This document shows, piece after piece, positions 28,916 to 38,871 of a stretch of DNA of 64,000 bases (position 1 is its first letter; each line of letters starts with the position of its first letter). This DNA comes from Puniceibacterium sediminis (GTDB lineage: Bacteria; Pseudomonadota; Alphaproteobacteria; Rhodobacterales; Rhodobacteraceae): the NCBI RefSeq assembly GCF_900188035.1, contig NZ_FZNN01000002.1, positions 124,001-188,000 of the forward strand, in the 5' to 3' direction. The notes under the pieces are model-generated. The model was not told where the DNA came from. It did not search any database and saw only the letters and a list, made by a program, of their open reading frames with translations. A program made the position numbers and the translations under genes.

Positions 28916-29051
28916 GCATTTCTTGGATGTTGAAAAAGGGATCTGCTGGAGGAGCGATAACTTGGTTCAGATATAATGCGAAATCCGGGATCTGGGCTGT
29001 ATTTTTACCCGTCTCCATCCGAGCCTGAAGACGGGCCGGTGAAATCCTCAA

Positions 29052-29225
29052 ATGACCGCCGATACCGGCATTGCCTTTGCCGCCGTCACGGCGATTTTCG
29101 CCAAAGCCGGGGTTGAAGGTGTCAATTCCGATCCGGCGGCCTTTCTGGGCGAGCGGCTGTCGGCCATGGGGTGGGGCGGAGTGGTCCTGATTGCGCTGGG
29201 GTCGCTGATGGTCGCTTGCGGATAG
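29052..29225 (+). pseudogene. internally deleted EamA-family transporter remnant
   Basis: A 57-codon frame starting MTADTGIAFAAVTAIFAKAG. Its first half, ending VEGVNSD, looks like the first membrane helix and following loop of EamA (DMT) permeases; its second half, GERLSAMGWGGVVLIALGSLMVAC, looks like the last helix of the same family. The roughly 80 or more residues normally between them are gone and the join is in frame. It probably no longer transports anything. The flanks (28916-29051 and 29226-29325) show nothing else. Confidence rests on recognising two short motifs. Confidence 0.55.
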
Positions 29226-29325
29226 GAGCTACTCTGGTAGCAAGGCCGTCTTCATTGCCGGGCGCTGCCAGGATAGCGCCCTGACGCGGTTGCGTGCGGG
29301 GCAAAGCGGCATTAAACGCCAGCCC

Positions 29326-30039
29326 ATGGATAACGATACGCACCCCTCGGGCGCCCCGTGGCGCAATTTCTATGGCCGCTTCAAGGGCAAGACCCTGCGT
29401 CCTAGCCAGGAGACCTACCTGGACGAGGATCTTGACGCCTTGTCGCCGGGGCCGATCAGCTGGGAAGAGAACCCCGACCGTAACCCGATCAACCTTGCAT
29501 CGGTGTTTGGTGATGTGCCGCTCTGGCTCGAGATCGGCTTTGGCGGGGGGGAACATATGGTGCATCAGGCGGCGGCCAATCCCGGCACCGGTCTGGTTGG
29601 CTGTGAACCCTTTATCAACGGCGTCGCCATGCTGCTGGGCAAGGTACGTGCTGCTGGGGTGAGTAATCTGCGCATCTATCCCGGCGACGTGCGCAACCTG
29701 TTCGACGTCGTGCCTGACGCGACATTTGAAAAGGCATTCCTTCTTTACCCCGACCCATGGCCCAAGAAACGGCACCATCGTCGGCGGTTTGTGACGCAGG
29801 AGTTCCTTGTCCCGTTGCACCGTGCGCTGAAACCGGGTGCCGAATTTCGGGTTGCGACGGATATTCCCGATTATGTCCGGCAAACCCTGCAGGAAGTGCC
29901 CAAGGCCGGATTTGAGTGGCTTGCAAATGGACCGGAGGACTGGCGCAAGCCCTGGGGCGACTGGACCCGTACCAGGTACGAGCAGAAAGCCCTGCGCGAA
30001 GGACGTGTGCCGCATTATCTGACCTTCCGCAGGATCTGA
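29326..30039 (+). CDS. trmB: tRNA (guanine-N7-)-methyltransferase TrmB
   Basis: A 237-residue SAM-dependent enzyme that methylates G46 of tRNA. It has the SAM site WLEIGFGGGEHMVHQA, the second motif GCEPFINGVAML, and the tRNA-binding LLYPDPWPKKRHHRRRF. The start MDNDTHPSGAPWRNFYGR is chosen as the first codon giving the normal N-terminus; twelve upstream in-frame codons were left out. Located between the EamA remnant and aroA. Confidence 0.94.
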   Translation: MDNDTHPSGAPWRNFYGRFKGKTLRPSQETYLDEDLDALSPGPISWEENPDRNPINLASVFGDVPLWLEIGFGGGEHMVHQAAANPGTGLVGCEPFINGVAMLLGKVRAAGVSNLRIYPGDVRNLFDVVPDATFEKAFLLYPDPWPKKRHHRRRFVTQEFLVPLHRALKPGAEFRVATDIPDYVRQTLQEVPKAGFEWLANGPEDWRKPWGDWTRTRYEQKALREGRVPHYLTFRRI

Positions 30040-30176
30040 CATAAGGTTCTGTTCGCCAAACGGATCGCTTGCGGCGCGCAGGGTTTGTCTGCGTATTTGA
30101 AAAGAGAAGAAGCCGGGGGCGATGGACGCCGTCGCGGTGGGTTGCTATCACGTGATCGAAACACGGAGACTTTCAG

Positions 30177-31550
30177 ATGTCCGCACATGGCACCCCGATC
30201 CCGATGACCGCGTACCCCTCTGGCCCTCTCAAGGGTGAGGCGCATGTGCCGGGCGACAAGTCGATTTCGCACCGGTCATTGATCCTTGGGGCGATGGCGG
30301 TGGGTGAAACCCATATCACCGGGCTGCTCGAAGGGCAGGATGTGATCGACACAGGCCGCGCCATGCGGGCCTTTGGTGCCGAAGTTACGGATCACGGCGG
30401 TGGTGTTTGGACTGTGCAGGGCGTCGGTGTTGGTGGATTTTCCGAACCTGACAACGTGATCGATTGCGGCAATTCGGGCACCGGGGTGCGGCTGATCATG
30501 GGGGCGATGGCGACGTCGCCGATTACCGCGACGTTCACCGGCGACGCGTCTCTGAACAAACGGCCCATGGCGCGGGTAACGGACCCTCTCGCGCTCTTTG
30601 GCACTCAGGCGTTCGGTCGCAGCGGTGGCCGTTTGCCGATGACGATCCTTGGCGCACGCGACCCTTTGCCGGTGCGCTATACGGTGCCCGTTCCGTCGGC
30701 GCAGGTGAAATCGGCGGTTCTACTGGCTGGGTTGAATGCGCCGGGGGAAACCGTGGTGATCGAGCAGGAAGCGACGCGCGATCATTCCGAACGAATGCTG
30801 GCGGGGTTTGGGGCCGAGATTTCCACCGAAGTGACGGAGGAAGGCCGGGTCATCACCCTGCAGGGTCAGCCCGAACTGAAACCGCAAACCATTATCGTGC
30901 CGCGCGATCCCAGTTCGGCTGCCTTTCCCGTCTGTGCGGCGCTGGTTGTCGAAGGATCGGATGTGCTGGTGCCGAATATCGGCCTGAACCCGACGCGGGC
31001 GGGTTTGTTCACCACCTTGCAAGAGATGGGCGCGGATCTGACATTCGAGAACTTGCGCGAAGAAGGCGGTGAGCCTGTCGCAGATCTGCGTGCGCGCTTT
31101 TCGCCGGATATGAAAGGCATCGAGGTGCCGCCCGAGCGAGCCGCGTCGATGATTGACGAATACCCGGTGCTCTCCGTTGTCGCTGCTTTTGCGTCCGGCG
31201 ACACGGTGATGCGCGGCGTAAAGGAATTGCGCGTCAAGGAAAGCGACCGGATCGACGCCATGGCCACGGGCCTGCGCGCCAACGCTGTCACCGTCAAGGA
31301 TGGTGAAGACTGGTGGGTCGTGACCGGCAATGGTCCCGGCAGCGTCGCAGGTGGCGAAACGGTGCAGAGCCATCTGGACCACCGCATCGCGATGTCCTTT
31401 CTGATCCTCGGAATGGCCGCGCAAAAACCCGTCTCGGTTGATGACGGCGGCCCGATCGCCACGTCGTTCCCGATTTTTGAACCGTTGATGACATCTCTCG
31501 GTGCCCGGATCGAGCGGACGGGGCCAGATCTGAACAGCACTGCGCGGTAA
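30177..31550 (+). CDS. aroA: 3-phosphoshikimate 1-carboxyvinyltransferase (EPSP synthase)
   Basis: A 457-residue enzyme of the shikimate pathway, joining phosphoenolpyruvate to shikimate-3-phosphate. Signatures: [21 protein letters not shown] at the N-terminus, [14 protein letters not shown], and [18 protein letters not shown] near the C-terminus. The phosphoenolpyruvate-site sequence GNSGTGVR instead of the E. coli-type NAGTAMR resembles class II enzymes. GGAG stands 8 bases before the ATG. cmk follows after 28 bases. Confidence 0.96.
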   Translation: MSAHGTPIPMTAYPSGPLKGEAHVPGDKSISHRSLILGAMAVGETHITGLLEGQDVIDTGRAMRAFGAEVTDHGGGVWTVQGVGVGGFSEPDNVIDCGNSGTGVRLIMGAMATSPITATFTGDASLNKRPMARVTDPLALFGTQAFGRSGGRLPMTILGARDPLPVRYTVPVPSAQVKSAVLLAGLNAPGETVVIEQEATRDHSERMLAGFGAEISTEVTEEGRVITLQGQPELKPQTIIVPRDPSSAAFPVCAALVVEGSDVLVPNIGLNPTRAGLFTTLQEMGADLTFENLREEGGEPVADLRARFSPDMKGIEVPPERAASMIDEYPVLSVVAAFASGDTVMRGVKELRVKESDRIDAMATGLRANAVTVKDGEDWWVVTGNGPGSVAGGETVQSHLDHRIAMSFLILGMAAQKPVSVDDGGPIATSFPIFEPLMTSLGARIERTGPDLNSTAR

Positions 31551-31578
31551 CCGACGCAGAACAGGAATAGGGGCAGGC

Positions 31579-32193
31579 ATGGCGTTCACCATTGCGATCG
31601 ACGGGCCGGCGGCGGCGGGCAAGGGCACCATTTCCAAAGCCGTAGCACAGCATTTCGGCTTTGCGCATCTGGATACCGGGTTGCTCTACCGTGCGGTGGG
31701 ACGGCGGGTGCTGGACGGAGTGCCTGCGCTTGATGCCGCACGCGCACTGGTCGCCGCAGATCTTGACGCCGGTGACCTGCGCACACCTGCTGTGGCGCAG
31801 GCGGCGTCGAAGGTGGCCGTCATTCCCGAAGTGCGGGCCGAACTGGTGGATTTCCAGCGTGCCTTTGCGCGGCGCCAGGGGGGCGCTGTACTCGACGGGC
31901 GCGATATCGGCACGGTGATTTGCCCCGAGGCTGAAGCCAAGCTTTTTGTCACCGCCAGCGCTGAGGTTCGGGCGCAGCGCCGCTTTGCCGAATTGGCTGA
32001 AGCAGGGCTAGCGACGGATTACGACCGGGTTCTGGTCGAAGTGAAAGAGCGCGACGCCCGCGACACTGGGCGCGCAGATGCGCCCCTGCGTCCTGCTCCA
32101 GATGCCGTGCAGATCGACACATCGGAACTGGACATCGGTGCGGCTGTGGCCTTGGCCATACAGGCAGTCAACAATGTGCGCGGCGTTTTTTGA
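31579..32193 (+). CDS. cmk: cytidylate kinase
   Basis: A 204-residue nucleotide kinase that phosphorylates CMP and dCMP. P-loop: [21 protein letters not shown]-binding and lid parts are visible as [27 protein letters not shown] and [16 protein letters not shown]. In the usual alphaproteobacterial order rpsA would follow at once; here 1.87 kb of other sequence intervenes. Start has AATAGGGGCAGGC upstream. Confidence 0.95.
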   Translation: MAFTIAIDGPAAAGKGTISKAVAQHFGFAHLDTGLLYRAVGRRVLDGVPALDAARALVAADLDAGDLRTPAVAQAASKVAVIPEVRAELVDFQRAFARRQGGAVLDGRDIGTVICPEAEAKLFVTASAEVRAQRRFAELAEAGLATDYDRVLVEVKERDARDTGRADAPLRPAPDAVQIDTSELDIGAAVALAIQAVNNVRGVF

Positions 32194-32219
32194 CTGGCCG
32201 CACAACGGGCGATGGCACG

Positions 32220-32567
32220 TCAGTAACTGCCGACCGTTTCGGGTTCGGTCAGTTTGTAGGTCCCGCTGGGCAGACCCTGTACGTGACGGACAAAGCCCCT
32301 GTTTATCAGGCGTTTGAGCGTACGATGAAATGTCGGCTGGGACATATGCACCACTGTTGGATGCAGACGCACCTTATCAGTGGATCCCAACATGCCCTGT
32401 TCCGGGTCGGTGACAGCGTTGGCATGAAATGCCAACAGGATATCACGCTCGTTTCGGGTTAGGTCCATGAGACCGGAATCGTGTTCCATTGTGTTTAGAA
32501 GATCTCTTAAAACTGCTAACTGACTAAATTTTCCAGACAAGGTTTTGTTCCTGATCGGCGCGGACAA
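32220..32567 (-). CDS. small winged-helix DNA-binding protein
   Basis: Up to 115 residues. The second half, LTRNERDILLAFH followed by MSQPTFHRTLKRLINRGFVRHV, reads as a helix-turn-helix plus wing of a small transcription factor. The start is uncertain: the longest frame begins at TTG without a clear ribosome site, while an ATG at 32489 (MEHDSG) has a weak AAGAGA upstream. The residues before that ATG (KFSQLAVLRDLLNT) look like real helix, so the longer form is preferred. It is convergent with cmk. Function beyond DNA binding is unknown. Confidence 0.6.
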   Translation of the reverse strand: MSAPIRNKTLSGKFSQLAVLRDLLNTMEHDSGLMDLTRNERDILLAFHANAVTDPEQGMLGSTDKVRLHPTVVHMSQPTFHRTLKRLINRGFVRHVQGLPSGTYKLTEPETVGSY

Positions 32568-32876
32568 TGAATTAAGGTATCACGCCACCGTCCCGGAAAG
32601 AAGCGTTTTGACTAAATCCAGGCAAAGAAAAACCAAAAGGCCCGCCGGCGGGAAGTCGGCAGACCAAACGACCAGCGCCGAGCGCGTCGTTTTCAACGGC
32701 TGAACTCTCAAGGATTGAGCCGCTATTTACCTTTGCCCTCGTCGGGCCAAACAATTACGTCGAGATCAAAAAACTTGAAATCCTGCAGGCCGAAAACCCG
32801 GCATCTGGAACTCATAAAGATAACAATATTGTCTCAGTCCACTTTCCGGAATCGACGGACATCCTCACCGAAATAC
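32568..32876 (-). other. 309-base spacer between two minus-strand genes
   Basis: No gene supported. A 60-codon minus-strand frame (32572-32754) has no family likeness or ribosome site. A weak inverted repeat CGGCT/AGCCG lies near 32697-32723. Base composition is slightly more A+T than the neighbours. Confidence 0.5.
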
Positions 32877-33485
32877 TCATAGATCGTGTCGTCTGCGGGC
32901 GTTGTTCACCGCATAGCCAATGCCGCGCATGATTGAGGACGCGGAAGCCGGCAACCGTACCGACGCATCGGCAATGCCTTCGCGTTTGCCCGAAAGATCG
33001 TCGCGATGGAAGCGTTCTGACAAAAGCACAACAGTCAGAAGTGGGTTCATCTTTCGTAGGTGCGTCAATTTGGGCAACGCTCTGTCCGCAGGTCCGAGCG
33101 CATCGTAGTCGACCGCAAAAACCGTTTTGTGGCCAACCCGTAGACTTGCTGCGCGAAAGGCGAGCACCCGTGAGCGATAGACCTCGGCAGACAGAAAGTT
33201 GTCACCGATGCGATCAAAGACCGGTGCGAGCCCAAAGTTCTTGCCCTGAAATACCACGAGGTCCATGCGATCCGTGGCGTCCGGTGTGGTGCCAATCTTT
33301 GCATCAAGCTGGGCGTCGAGACGATCAAACAGTTTATCCGACACCGCCCGGAAATCTGCTGTTTCCCGAAGCTTGGCATATGCATCGCGGTTGCGCCAAG
33401 TCGGCGTATTGAACGCTAATGCTTTGGGAGTGAACCCTTCAACAGAGGACCGATCGACTATGAGGCTTCTGATCTGCCGCGACAT
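32877..33485 (-). CDS. degenerate receiver-domain-like protein
   Basis: A 202-residue protein with no clear N-terminal match. The C-terminal half looks like a response-regulator receiver fold: strand and aspartate VFAVDYDALG, then NPLLTVVLLSE, and ASVRLPASASSIMRGIGYAVNNAR, where true receivers have a lysine after the fifth strand; here that position is not lysine. So it is probably a non-phosphorylated (atypical) receiver or pseudo-receiver. A full CtrA box lies 167 bases upstream. No output domain is visible. I do not recognise a named gene. Confidence 0.6.
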   Translation of the reverse strand: MSRQIRSLIVDRSSVEGFTPKALAFNTPTWRNRDAYAKLRETADFRAVSDKLFDRLDAQLDAKIGTTPDATDRMDLVVFQGKNFGLAPVFDRIGDNFLSAEVYRSRVLAFRAASLRVGHKTVFAVDYDALGPADRALPKLTHLRKMNPLLTVVLLSERFHRDDLSGKREGIADASVRLPASASSIMRGIGYAVNNARRRHDL

Positions 33486-34065
33486 TTTTTCGATTCCTTA
33501 TTCTGACGGCCCTCAGGCGGCAATCATGATGAATACAGTAGATAACACCCTTAAGGTTGCAAGGCTTTGAATCATGTACCCCTTGGAGTGATCATGTTCC
33601 CGGCGGCCTCATGTTTCTAAAAATCATTGATTTTCATAAAGTTAGATCAGGTTAAGCGCGCGTTAACCTATTATGTGTCATAACTGGTGCCATATCGCGT
33701 CATTGCCGCTAGTATAATCTCTTAGGCGGCCCTTCCTGCTATTCGGCAAAGAGGTTTGCGCGGAAATTTTCTGTTGCACTGGTGCCGCCGATTCGCGCCA
33801 AGCTGGCGAAATCCGACGCATGCAGCCGGACCATCAATGCATTGCAGCCTTGCCATGCGACCGTTCAGGCGCTATAGCGCCCCGGTCGATAAGGCGAATA
33901 ATGCCACAGAACAAAAAGAGCAGGCAGGGTCGGAATACCACCGGCCCTCTTTATGTTTTGCGGCGGCTCAAGACCAATCCGTTCCGCCCAAGGCGGACAC
34001 CAACCTAGACCGGCGGAGACAACCGCGCGGCCAGAAATCTGAAGTAGATAGGATATCAGACCCGT
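33486..34065. other. 580-base divergent region before rpsA
   Basis: It lies between the minus-strand receiver-like gene and rpsA. It holds a CtrA-type box (33652-33666) and a perfect TATAAT at 33713-33718 without a good -35 partner, which could start an rpsA transcript with a leader of about 340 bases. Open frames in the rest have no ribosome sites and no family likeness. Confidence 0.5.
33652..33666. promoter_or_regulatory. CtrA-type binding site TTAA-N7-TTAA
   Basis: TTAAGCGCGCGTTAA exactly fits the full CtrA consensus TTAA-N7-TTAA. It stands 167 bases ahead of the receiver-like gene and about 400 bases ahead of rpsA. In this group CtrA controls motility, gene transfer agents and signalling genes. 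Binding is predicted only. Confidence 0.5.
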
Positions 34066-35745
34066 ATGTGCGCTAAAGCATCCATGGAGGAATTCGAAGC
34101 CCTTCTGAACGAAAGCTTCGAAATGGACACCCCGGACGAAGGTTCGGTTGTCAAAGGCAAGGTAATCGCGATCGAAGCGGGCCAGGCCATCATCGACGTC
34201 GGCTACAAGATGGAAGGCCGTGTCGAGCTCAAGGAATTTGCGAACCCCGGCGAACAGCCCGACATTTCTGTCGGCGACACCGTCGAAGTGTTCCTCCGTC
34301 AGGTTGAAAACTCTCGTGGCGAAGCTGTCATTTCCCGTGAAATGGCCCGCCGCGAAGAAGCCTGGGACCGTCTCGAAAAAGCTTATGCTGACGATGCCCG
34401 CGTCGAAGGCGCGATCTTTGGCCGCGTCAAGGGTGGCTTTACCGTTGATCTGGGTGGCGCAGTTGCGTTCCTACCCGGTTCGCAGGTCGACGTTCGTCCC
34501 GTTCGCGATGCCGGCCCACTCATGGGTCTCAAGCAGCCGTTCCAGATTCTCAAGATGGACCGCCGTCGGGGCAACATCGTTGTGTCGCGCCGTGCGATCC
34601 TCGAAGAGAGCCGTGCCGAGCAGCGTGCCGAAGTCATCGGCAACCTTACCGAAGGTCAGGCTGTGGACGGCGTCGTCAAGAACATCACCGAGTACGGCGC
34701 ATTTGTCGATCTGGGTGGCGTAGACGGCCTGCTGCACGTGACCGACATGGCATGGCGCCGTGTGAACCATCCGTCCGAAATTCTCGCCATCGGCGAGACG
34801 GTCAAGGTTCAGGTCATCAAGATCAACAAAGAGACGCACCGTATCTCCCTCGGCATGAAGCAGCTGCAGGAAGATCCGTGGGATCTGGTTGCCGGCAAAT
34901 ATCCGCTGGAATCCGTTCATGCGGGCCGCGTGACGAACATCACCGATTACGGCGCGTTTGTTGAGTTGGAGCCGGGCGTCGAGGGTCTCGTTCACGTCTC
35001 CGAGATGTCCTGGACCAAGAAAAACGTTCACCCAGGCAAGATCGTGTCGACCTCTCAGGAAGTCGAAGTCATGGTTCTGGAAATCGACCAGGCCAAGCGT
35101 CGCGTTTCCCTTGGTCTCAAGCAGACCATGCGCAACCCGTGGGAAGTGTTTGCAGAAACACACCCCGAGGGCACGCATGTCGAAGGCGAAGTCAAGAACA
35201 TCACCGAATTCGGTCTGTTCATTGGCCTCGACGGCGAGATCGACGGCATGGTTCACCTTTCGGATTTGTCGTGGGACGAACGTGGCGAAGAAGCTATCCA
35301 GAACTACCGCAAGGGCGATATCGTTCAGGCAGTTGTCTCTGAGACCGACATTGAGAAAGAGCGTATCTCGCTCTCGATCAAGGCTCTTGGTGGCGACAAG
35401 TTCCAGGAAGCAGTCGGCGGCACCAAGCGCGGTTCGATCGTGACCGTTGAAGTGACGGCGATCGAAGATGGCGGTATCGAAGTGGAATACGAAGGCATGA
35501 AGTCCTTCATCCGCCGCTCCGATCTGTCCCGTGACCGTGCAGAGCAGCGCCCCGAGCGTTTCTCGGTTGGTGACAAGGTCGATGTGCGCGTGACCAATGT
35601 CGACGCCAAGACCCGCCGTCTTGGTCTGTCCATCAAGGCACGCGAGATCGCCGAAGAGAAAGAAGCCGTGGAGCAGTTCGGATCGTCCGCTTCGGGTGCG
35701 AGCCTTGGCGACATTCTTGGCGCCGCGCTTAAGCGCGACGAGTGA
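34066..35745 (+). CDS. rpsA: 30S ribosomal protein S1
   Basis: A 559-residue protein with six S1 RNA-binding domains; repeated units such as VKNITEYGAFVDLGGVDGLLHVTDM, VTNITDYGAFVELEPGVEGLVHVSEM and VKNITEFGLFIGLDGEIDGMVHLSDL are plain. It begins MCAKASMEEFEALLNESFEMD, close to other alphaproteobacterial S1 starts. Codon use is strongly biased, as in highly expressed genes. A terminator follows 28 bases after the stop. Confidence 0.97.
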   Translation: MCAKASMEEFEALLNESFEMDTPDEGSVVKGKVIAIEAGQAIIDVGYKMEGRVELKEFANPGEQPDISVGDTVEVFLRQVENSRGEAVISREMARREEAWDRLEKAYADDARVEGAIFGRVKGGFTVDLGGAVAFLPGSQVDVRPVRDAGPLMGLKQPFQILKMDRRRGNIVVSRRAILEESRAEQRAEVIGNLTEGQAVDGVVKNITEYGAFVDLGGVDGLLHVTDMAWRRVNHPSEILAIGETVKVQVIKINKETHRISLGMKQLQEDPWDLVAGKYPLESVHAGRVTNITDYGAFVELEPGVEGLVHVSEMSWTKKNVHPGKIVSTSQEVEVMVLEIDQAKRRVSLGLKQTMRNPWEVFAETHPEGTHVEGEVKNITEFGLFIGLDGEIDGMVHLSDLSWDERGEEAIQNYRKGDIVQAVVSETDIEKERISLSIKALGGDKFQEAVGGTKRGSIVTVEVTAIEDGGIEVEYEGMKSFIRRSDLSRDRAEQRPERFSVGDKVDVRVTNVDAKTRRLGLSIKAREIAEEKEAVEQFGSSASGASLGDILGAALKRDE

Positions 35746-35773
35746 TCCGGGCGTAACGTCCGACATGATTGTG

Positions 35774-35803
35774 AAAGGCCCCGGCGATCCCGGGGCCTTT
35801 TTC
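35774..35803 (+). terminator. terminator of rpsA
   Basis: Perfect eleven-base-pair stem AAAGGCCCCGG/CCGGGGCCTTT with a five-base loop, followed by a T-rich tract. Confidence 0.9.
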
Positions 35804-36043
35804 TTTGGCCCAAGACCACTGGATGGCTCGAATCAGGGTGGCCGCATCCATTCAGTACAGGAGGCAGCCATGGTGGCAGGGCGCTAATTTCTGTGCCAAA
35901 TACCGCTCATCCAGGCGGCTGACAGGCAAAGCAATTGCAATTAATGGATTTTCCCTGCAGATCGTGTTTCCGTTTTGGAGACTTATACGTATAGTCCTAG
36001 AGATAAGAAATGGCCGCGAAGCGTGCACAGGGGGATGTAGACC

Positions 36044-36325
36044 ATGATCAGGTCTGAGTTGATCCAGAAGATTGCCGACGACAATCCGCATCTTTATCAG
36101 CGGGATGTCGAACGGATTGTGAATACCATTTTCGACGAAATCACAGATGCAATGTCCCGGGGCGACCGGGTCGAACTGCGGGGCTTTGGCGCGTTTTCGG
36201 TCAAGCAACGCGATGCAAGGGTGGGGCGAAACCCGCGCACCGGAGAATCAGTCGAAGTAGAGGAAAAGCATGTTCCCTTCTTCAAAACCGGTAAGCTTCT
36301 GCGTGACCGGCTGAACGGAAAGTAA
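36044..36325 (+). CDS. ihfB: integration host factor, beta subunit
   Basis: A 93-residue DNA-bending protein of the HU/IHF family. It starts [26 protein letters not shown] and has the arm and loop [23 protein letters not shown], with the IHF-type proline in RNPRTG. AGGGGGATG lies before the start. It precedes lapA by four bases, so the two are one operon, in the common rpsA-ihfB-lapA order. Confidence 0.95.
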   Translation: MIRSELIQKIADDNPHLYQRDVERIVNTIFDEITDAMSRGDRVELRGFGAFSVKQRDARVGRNPRTGESVEVEEKHVPFFKTGKLLRDRLNGK

Positions 36326-36329
36326 ACCG

Positions 36330-36680
36330 ATGCGCTATATCCGCTATGCTTTTTTGGCCTGTCTGGCCATTGTCCTCGTCTCGGTGGCTCTGGCCAACCG
36401 AGGTTTTGTCACGTTGCAGTTGCTGCCGGGCGATCTGTCTGTCCTGCTCGGCATGCAGAAAACAATGCAGTTGCCGCTGTTCATCGTGATCTTTGGCGGG
36501 ATCGTTGCCGGTCTGCTGATCGGATTTTTCTGGGAATGGCTCCGAGAGCATAAACATCGGGCCGAGGCGGCGCGCCGTCAGGCAGAGGTAAAACGGCTGG
36601 AACGAGAGCTTCGTCGGGTAAAAGGCCAGCGTGACGCGGGCAAGGACGAGGTTCTTGCCCTGCTGGATCAGGCGAGCTGA
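36330..36680 (+). CDS. lapA: LapA-family (DUF1049) membrane protein
   Basis: A 116-residue protein with two membrane segments (about residues 4-22 and 48-68) and a charged C-terminal coiled coil (HRAEAARRQAEVKRLERELRRVKGQ). This layout matches LapA, a lipopolysaccharide-assembly partner of LapB in E. coli. It follows ihfB directly. lapB is not adjacent; trpF follows after 124 bases. Confidence 0.8.
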   Translation: MRYIRYAFLACLAIVLVSVALANRGFVTLQLLPGDLSVLLGMQKTMQLPLFIVIFGGIVAGLLIGFFWEWLREHKHRAEAARRQAEVKRLERELRRVKGQRDAGKDEVLALLDQAS

Positions 36681-36804
36681 CCTGATTTTTCAAGAATGGG
36701 GCCCGATACTGGGCTTGGGGTAATGTCCCGTCGTCCTGCCAGAGGAACCGCTCTGAGTATTTTGGCCGGATAACGCATGGCGTTTGTACCCAGCAGGAGG
36801 CAGT

Positions 36805-37470
36805 TTGTCTGATATTCGGGTAAAGATCTGCGGCTTGACCCGGATCGAGGATGTGATTGCCGTTGCCGAAGCGGGGGCCGCCTATGCGGGCTTTGTCTTT
36901 TTTGCGAAATCGCCGCGCGCGGTGAGCGTGTCAAAAGCGCGTGCCCTGGCAATAGAAGCCCCTCTGGGACTGGCCAAGGTTGCGTTGGTTGTCGATGCCA
37001 GTGATGCCTATCTTGATGAAATCACCGGCGAAGTGCCGCTGGACCTGCTGCAGCTTCACGGGAAAGAAACGCCAGAGCGCGTCACCGAGATCAAGCAGCG
37101 GTACGGTTTGCCGGTGATGAAGGCCGTCGGGATTTCCGAAGCGGCGGATGTGGAACAGCTGGATGTTTATGGCAAGGTTGCTGATCAGTTGCTGGTCGAT
37201 GCCAAGCCGCCAAAAGATGCGATTCTGCCGGGCGGCAACGGTCTGGCCTTTGACTGGCGGTTGATTTCTGCGCGCCGCTGGCCAGTGCCATGGATGCTTG
37301 CCGGTGGCCTGACGCCCCAGACGGTGGCAGAGGCGATTGCAGTGACGGGCGTCCGGCAGGTTGACGTGTCATCAGGCGTGGAATCGGCTCCGGGCGTCAA
37401 AGACGCGGCGAAGATCCGTGCCTTTGTCGCGGCTGCCCGGTCCGGGCGTGGGGCCGTGCCCCGGTTGTGA
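36805..37470 (+). CDS. trpF: phosphoribosylanthranilate isomerase
   Basis: A 221-residue TIM-barrel enzyme of tryptophan synthesis. It begins at TTG with AGGAGG four bases upstream; the resulting N-terminus [16 protein letters not shown] carries the catalytic cysteine. Other motifs: [11 protein letters not shown] and the phosphate site [15 protein letters not shown] with the preceding MLAGGLTP. The usual partner trpB does not follow: one base after the stop comes the end of the facing arsC-like gene. Confidence 0.93.
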   Translation: MSDIRVKICGLTRIEDVIAVAEAGAAYAGFVFFAKSPRAVSVSKARALAIEAPLGLAKVALVVDASDAYLDEITGEVPLDLLQLHGKETPERVTEIKQRYGLPVMKAVGISEAADVEQLDVYGKVADQLLVDAKPPKDAILPGGNGLAFDWRLISARRWPVPWMLAGGLTPQTVAEAIAVTGVRQVDVSSGVESAPGVKDAAKIRAFVAAARSGRGAVPRL

Positions 37471-37471
37471 G

Positions 37472-37819
37472 TTAGATCAGGTCCAGAACGGCTTCTGGAG
37501 GGCGGCCGATGATCGCCTTGCCATCGGCAAAGGCAATTGGACGTTCGATAAGTTTTGGATTCTGGGCCATTGCCTGCATCAGCGTGTCAGCGTGTGTTTC
37601 GCGCGTCAGGGCCATATCGCGAAACGCCGGTTCGCATGGCCGCATCATCCCGATCACCGGGCAATTCAGCAAATCTTGCGCGGCGACCAGTTCGTCCCGG
37701 CTCGGCGCATCGTCAAGATAGAGGCGGATGGTGACTTCTGCGCCCGCGTCGGTCAGTAGGGCAAGCGCCGCGCGGGACTTTGAGCAGCGTGGATTGTGCC
37801 AGAGGGTTACTCTGGTCAT
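37472..37819 (-). CDS. ArsC-family (glutaredoxin-type) reductase-like protein
   Basis: A 115-residue thioredoxin-fold protein starting [22 protein letters not shown]. The single reactive cysteine in NPRCSKSR and the later [12 protein letters not shown] and [21 protein letters not shown] match ArsC/Spx-type proteins; arsenate reduction is possible but the family is broad. It overlaps pyrD by four bases at its start, so it is the third gene of DUF952-pyrD-arsC. Confidence 0.82.
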   Translation of the reverse strand: MTRVTLWHNPRCSKSRAALALLTDAGAEVTIRLYLDDAPSRDELVAAQDLLNCPVIGMMRPCEPAFRDMALTRETHADTLMQAMAQNPKLIERPIAFADGKAIIGRPPEAVLDLI

Positions 37820-38871
37820 GTCCAGTTGTCGCGGTCGATGCCCACCGCTTCGGACACATGGGCGAAACCGTCCTCGGCAAGCAGACGGTCAAGGCCTTCT
37901 GCAAGCTCCTGCACCAGCGAAAGGCCGCCATAGACCAGAGCTGAGTAAAGCTGCACCGCCGAAGCGCCGGCGCGGATCTTGGCATAGGCCTGCGCGGCTG
38001 AGCCAACGCCGCCGACGCCGATCAACGGAAAGTCCTGTGCTGTCAATTTTGAGAGACGCGCCAGCACCCGGGTGGATTTCTCGAACAGCGGCTGGCCTGA
38101 CAGGCCGCCCACCTCCTGTGCATGAGAAGAGCGCAGCCCGTCGCGGGCCGAGGTAGTGTTGGTGGCGATGATGCCCGCGATACCGCTCGCCATGGCAACT
38201 TCGGCGACATCCTTCAGGCCGTCATCGTCCAGATCCGGCGCGATCTTCAGAAAGACCGGGATTTTTTTACCCAGCCCATTGCGCGCGGTCATCACACCAG
38301 CAAGCAGAGCGGCAAGCGCGTCCTTCCCCTGCAGATCGCGCAGGCGTTCGGTGTTGGGTGAGCTGACATTCACAGTGGCGAAATCCAGATAAACGCCGCA
38401 ACGCGCAAGCACGGTGGCGAAATCGGCGGCGCGGTCTGTGCTATCCTTGTTCGCGCCCAGGTTCAGCCCGATCACCGCGTCGCGCGGGCGGGTAGCAAGG
38501 CGGCTCGCCATCGCCTCCATCCCGTCATTGTTGAAACCGAAGCGGTTGATGACGCCCTGATCCTCGCTCAGGCGAAAGAGCCTTGGCTTTGGATTGCCGG
38601 GTTGGGCGCGTGGAGTGGTGGCACCGACCTCAATGAATCCGAACCCGGCGCGGGACAGGCCCTGCAAGGCGGTGGCGTTCTTGTCGAAACCGGCAGCGAG
38701 GCCGATGGGATTGGCAAGGTTCAGCCCGGCGACCTGCGTGCGCAATCGGTCCGAGGTGACGAGCCCGGGGCAGGGGGCGGCCCCCAGACGCAGCGCCCGC
38801 AGCGCTATGCCATGGGCCGTTTCCGGATCGAAACGGTGCAGCAGGGCAAGCCCGAGGCCTTCGCCGATCAC
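37816..38871 (-). CDS. pyrD: dihydroorotate dehydrogenase (quinone), class 2
   Basis: A 351-residue flavoprotein of pyrimidine synthesis. The N-terminal extension of about 40 residues is that of membrane-bound class 2 enzymes. Markers: [27 protein letters not shown], the catalytic serine region [16 protein letters not shown], and [28 protein letters not shown] for FMN phosphate. Start overlaps the DUF952 stop, end overlaps the arsC-like start. Confidence 0.95.
   Translation of the reverse strand: MIGEGLGLALLHRFDPETAHGIALRALRLGAAPCPGLVTSDRLRTQVAGLNLANPIGLAAGFDKNATALQGLSRAGFGFIEVGATTPRAQPGNPKPRLFRLSEDQGVINRFGFNNDGMEAMASRLATRPRDAVIGLNLGANKDSTDRAADFATVLARCGVYLDFATVNVSSPNTERLRDLQGKDALAALLAGVMTARNGLGKKIPVFLKIAPDLDDDGLKDVAEVAMASGIAGIIATNTTSARDGLRSSHAQEVGGLSGQPLFEKSTRVLARLSKLTAQDFPLIGVGGVGSAAQAYAKIRAGASAVQLYSALVYGGLSLVQELAEGLDRLLAEDGFAHVSEAVGIDRDNWT

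Noticed and set aside
33713-33718. Perfect TATAAT upstream of rpsA as a promoter.
   Set aside because: No acceptable -35 element at 16-18 bases; mentioned in the region entry but not called.
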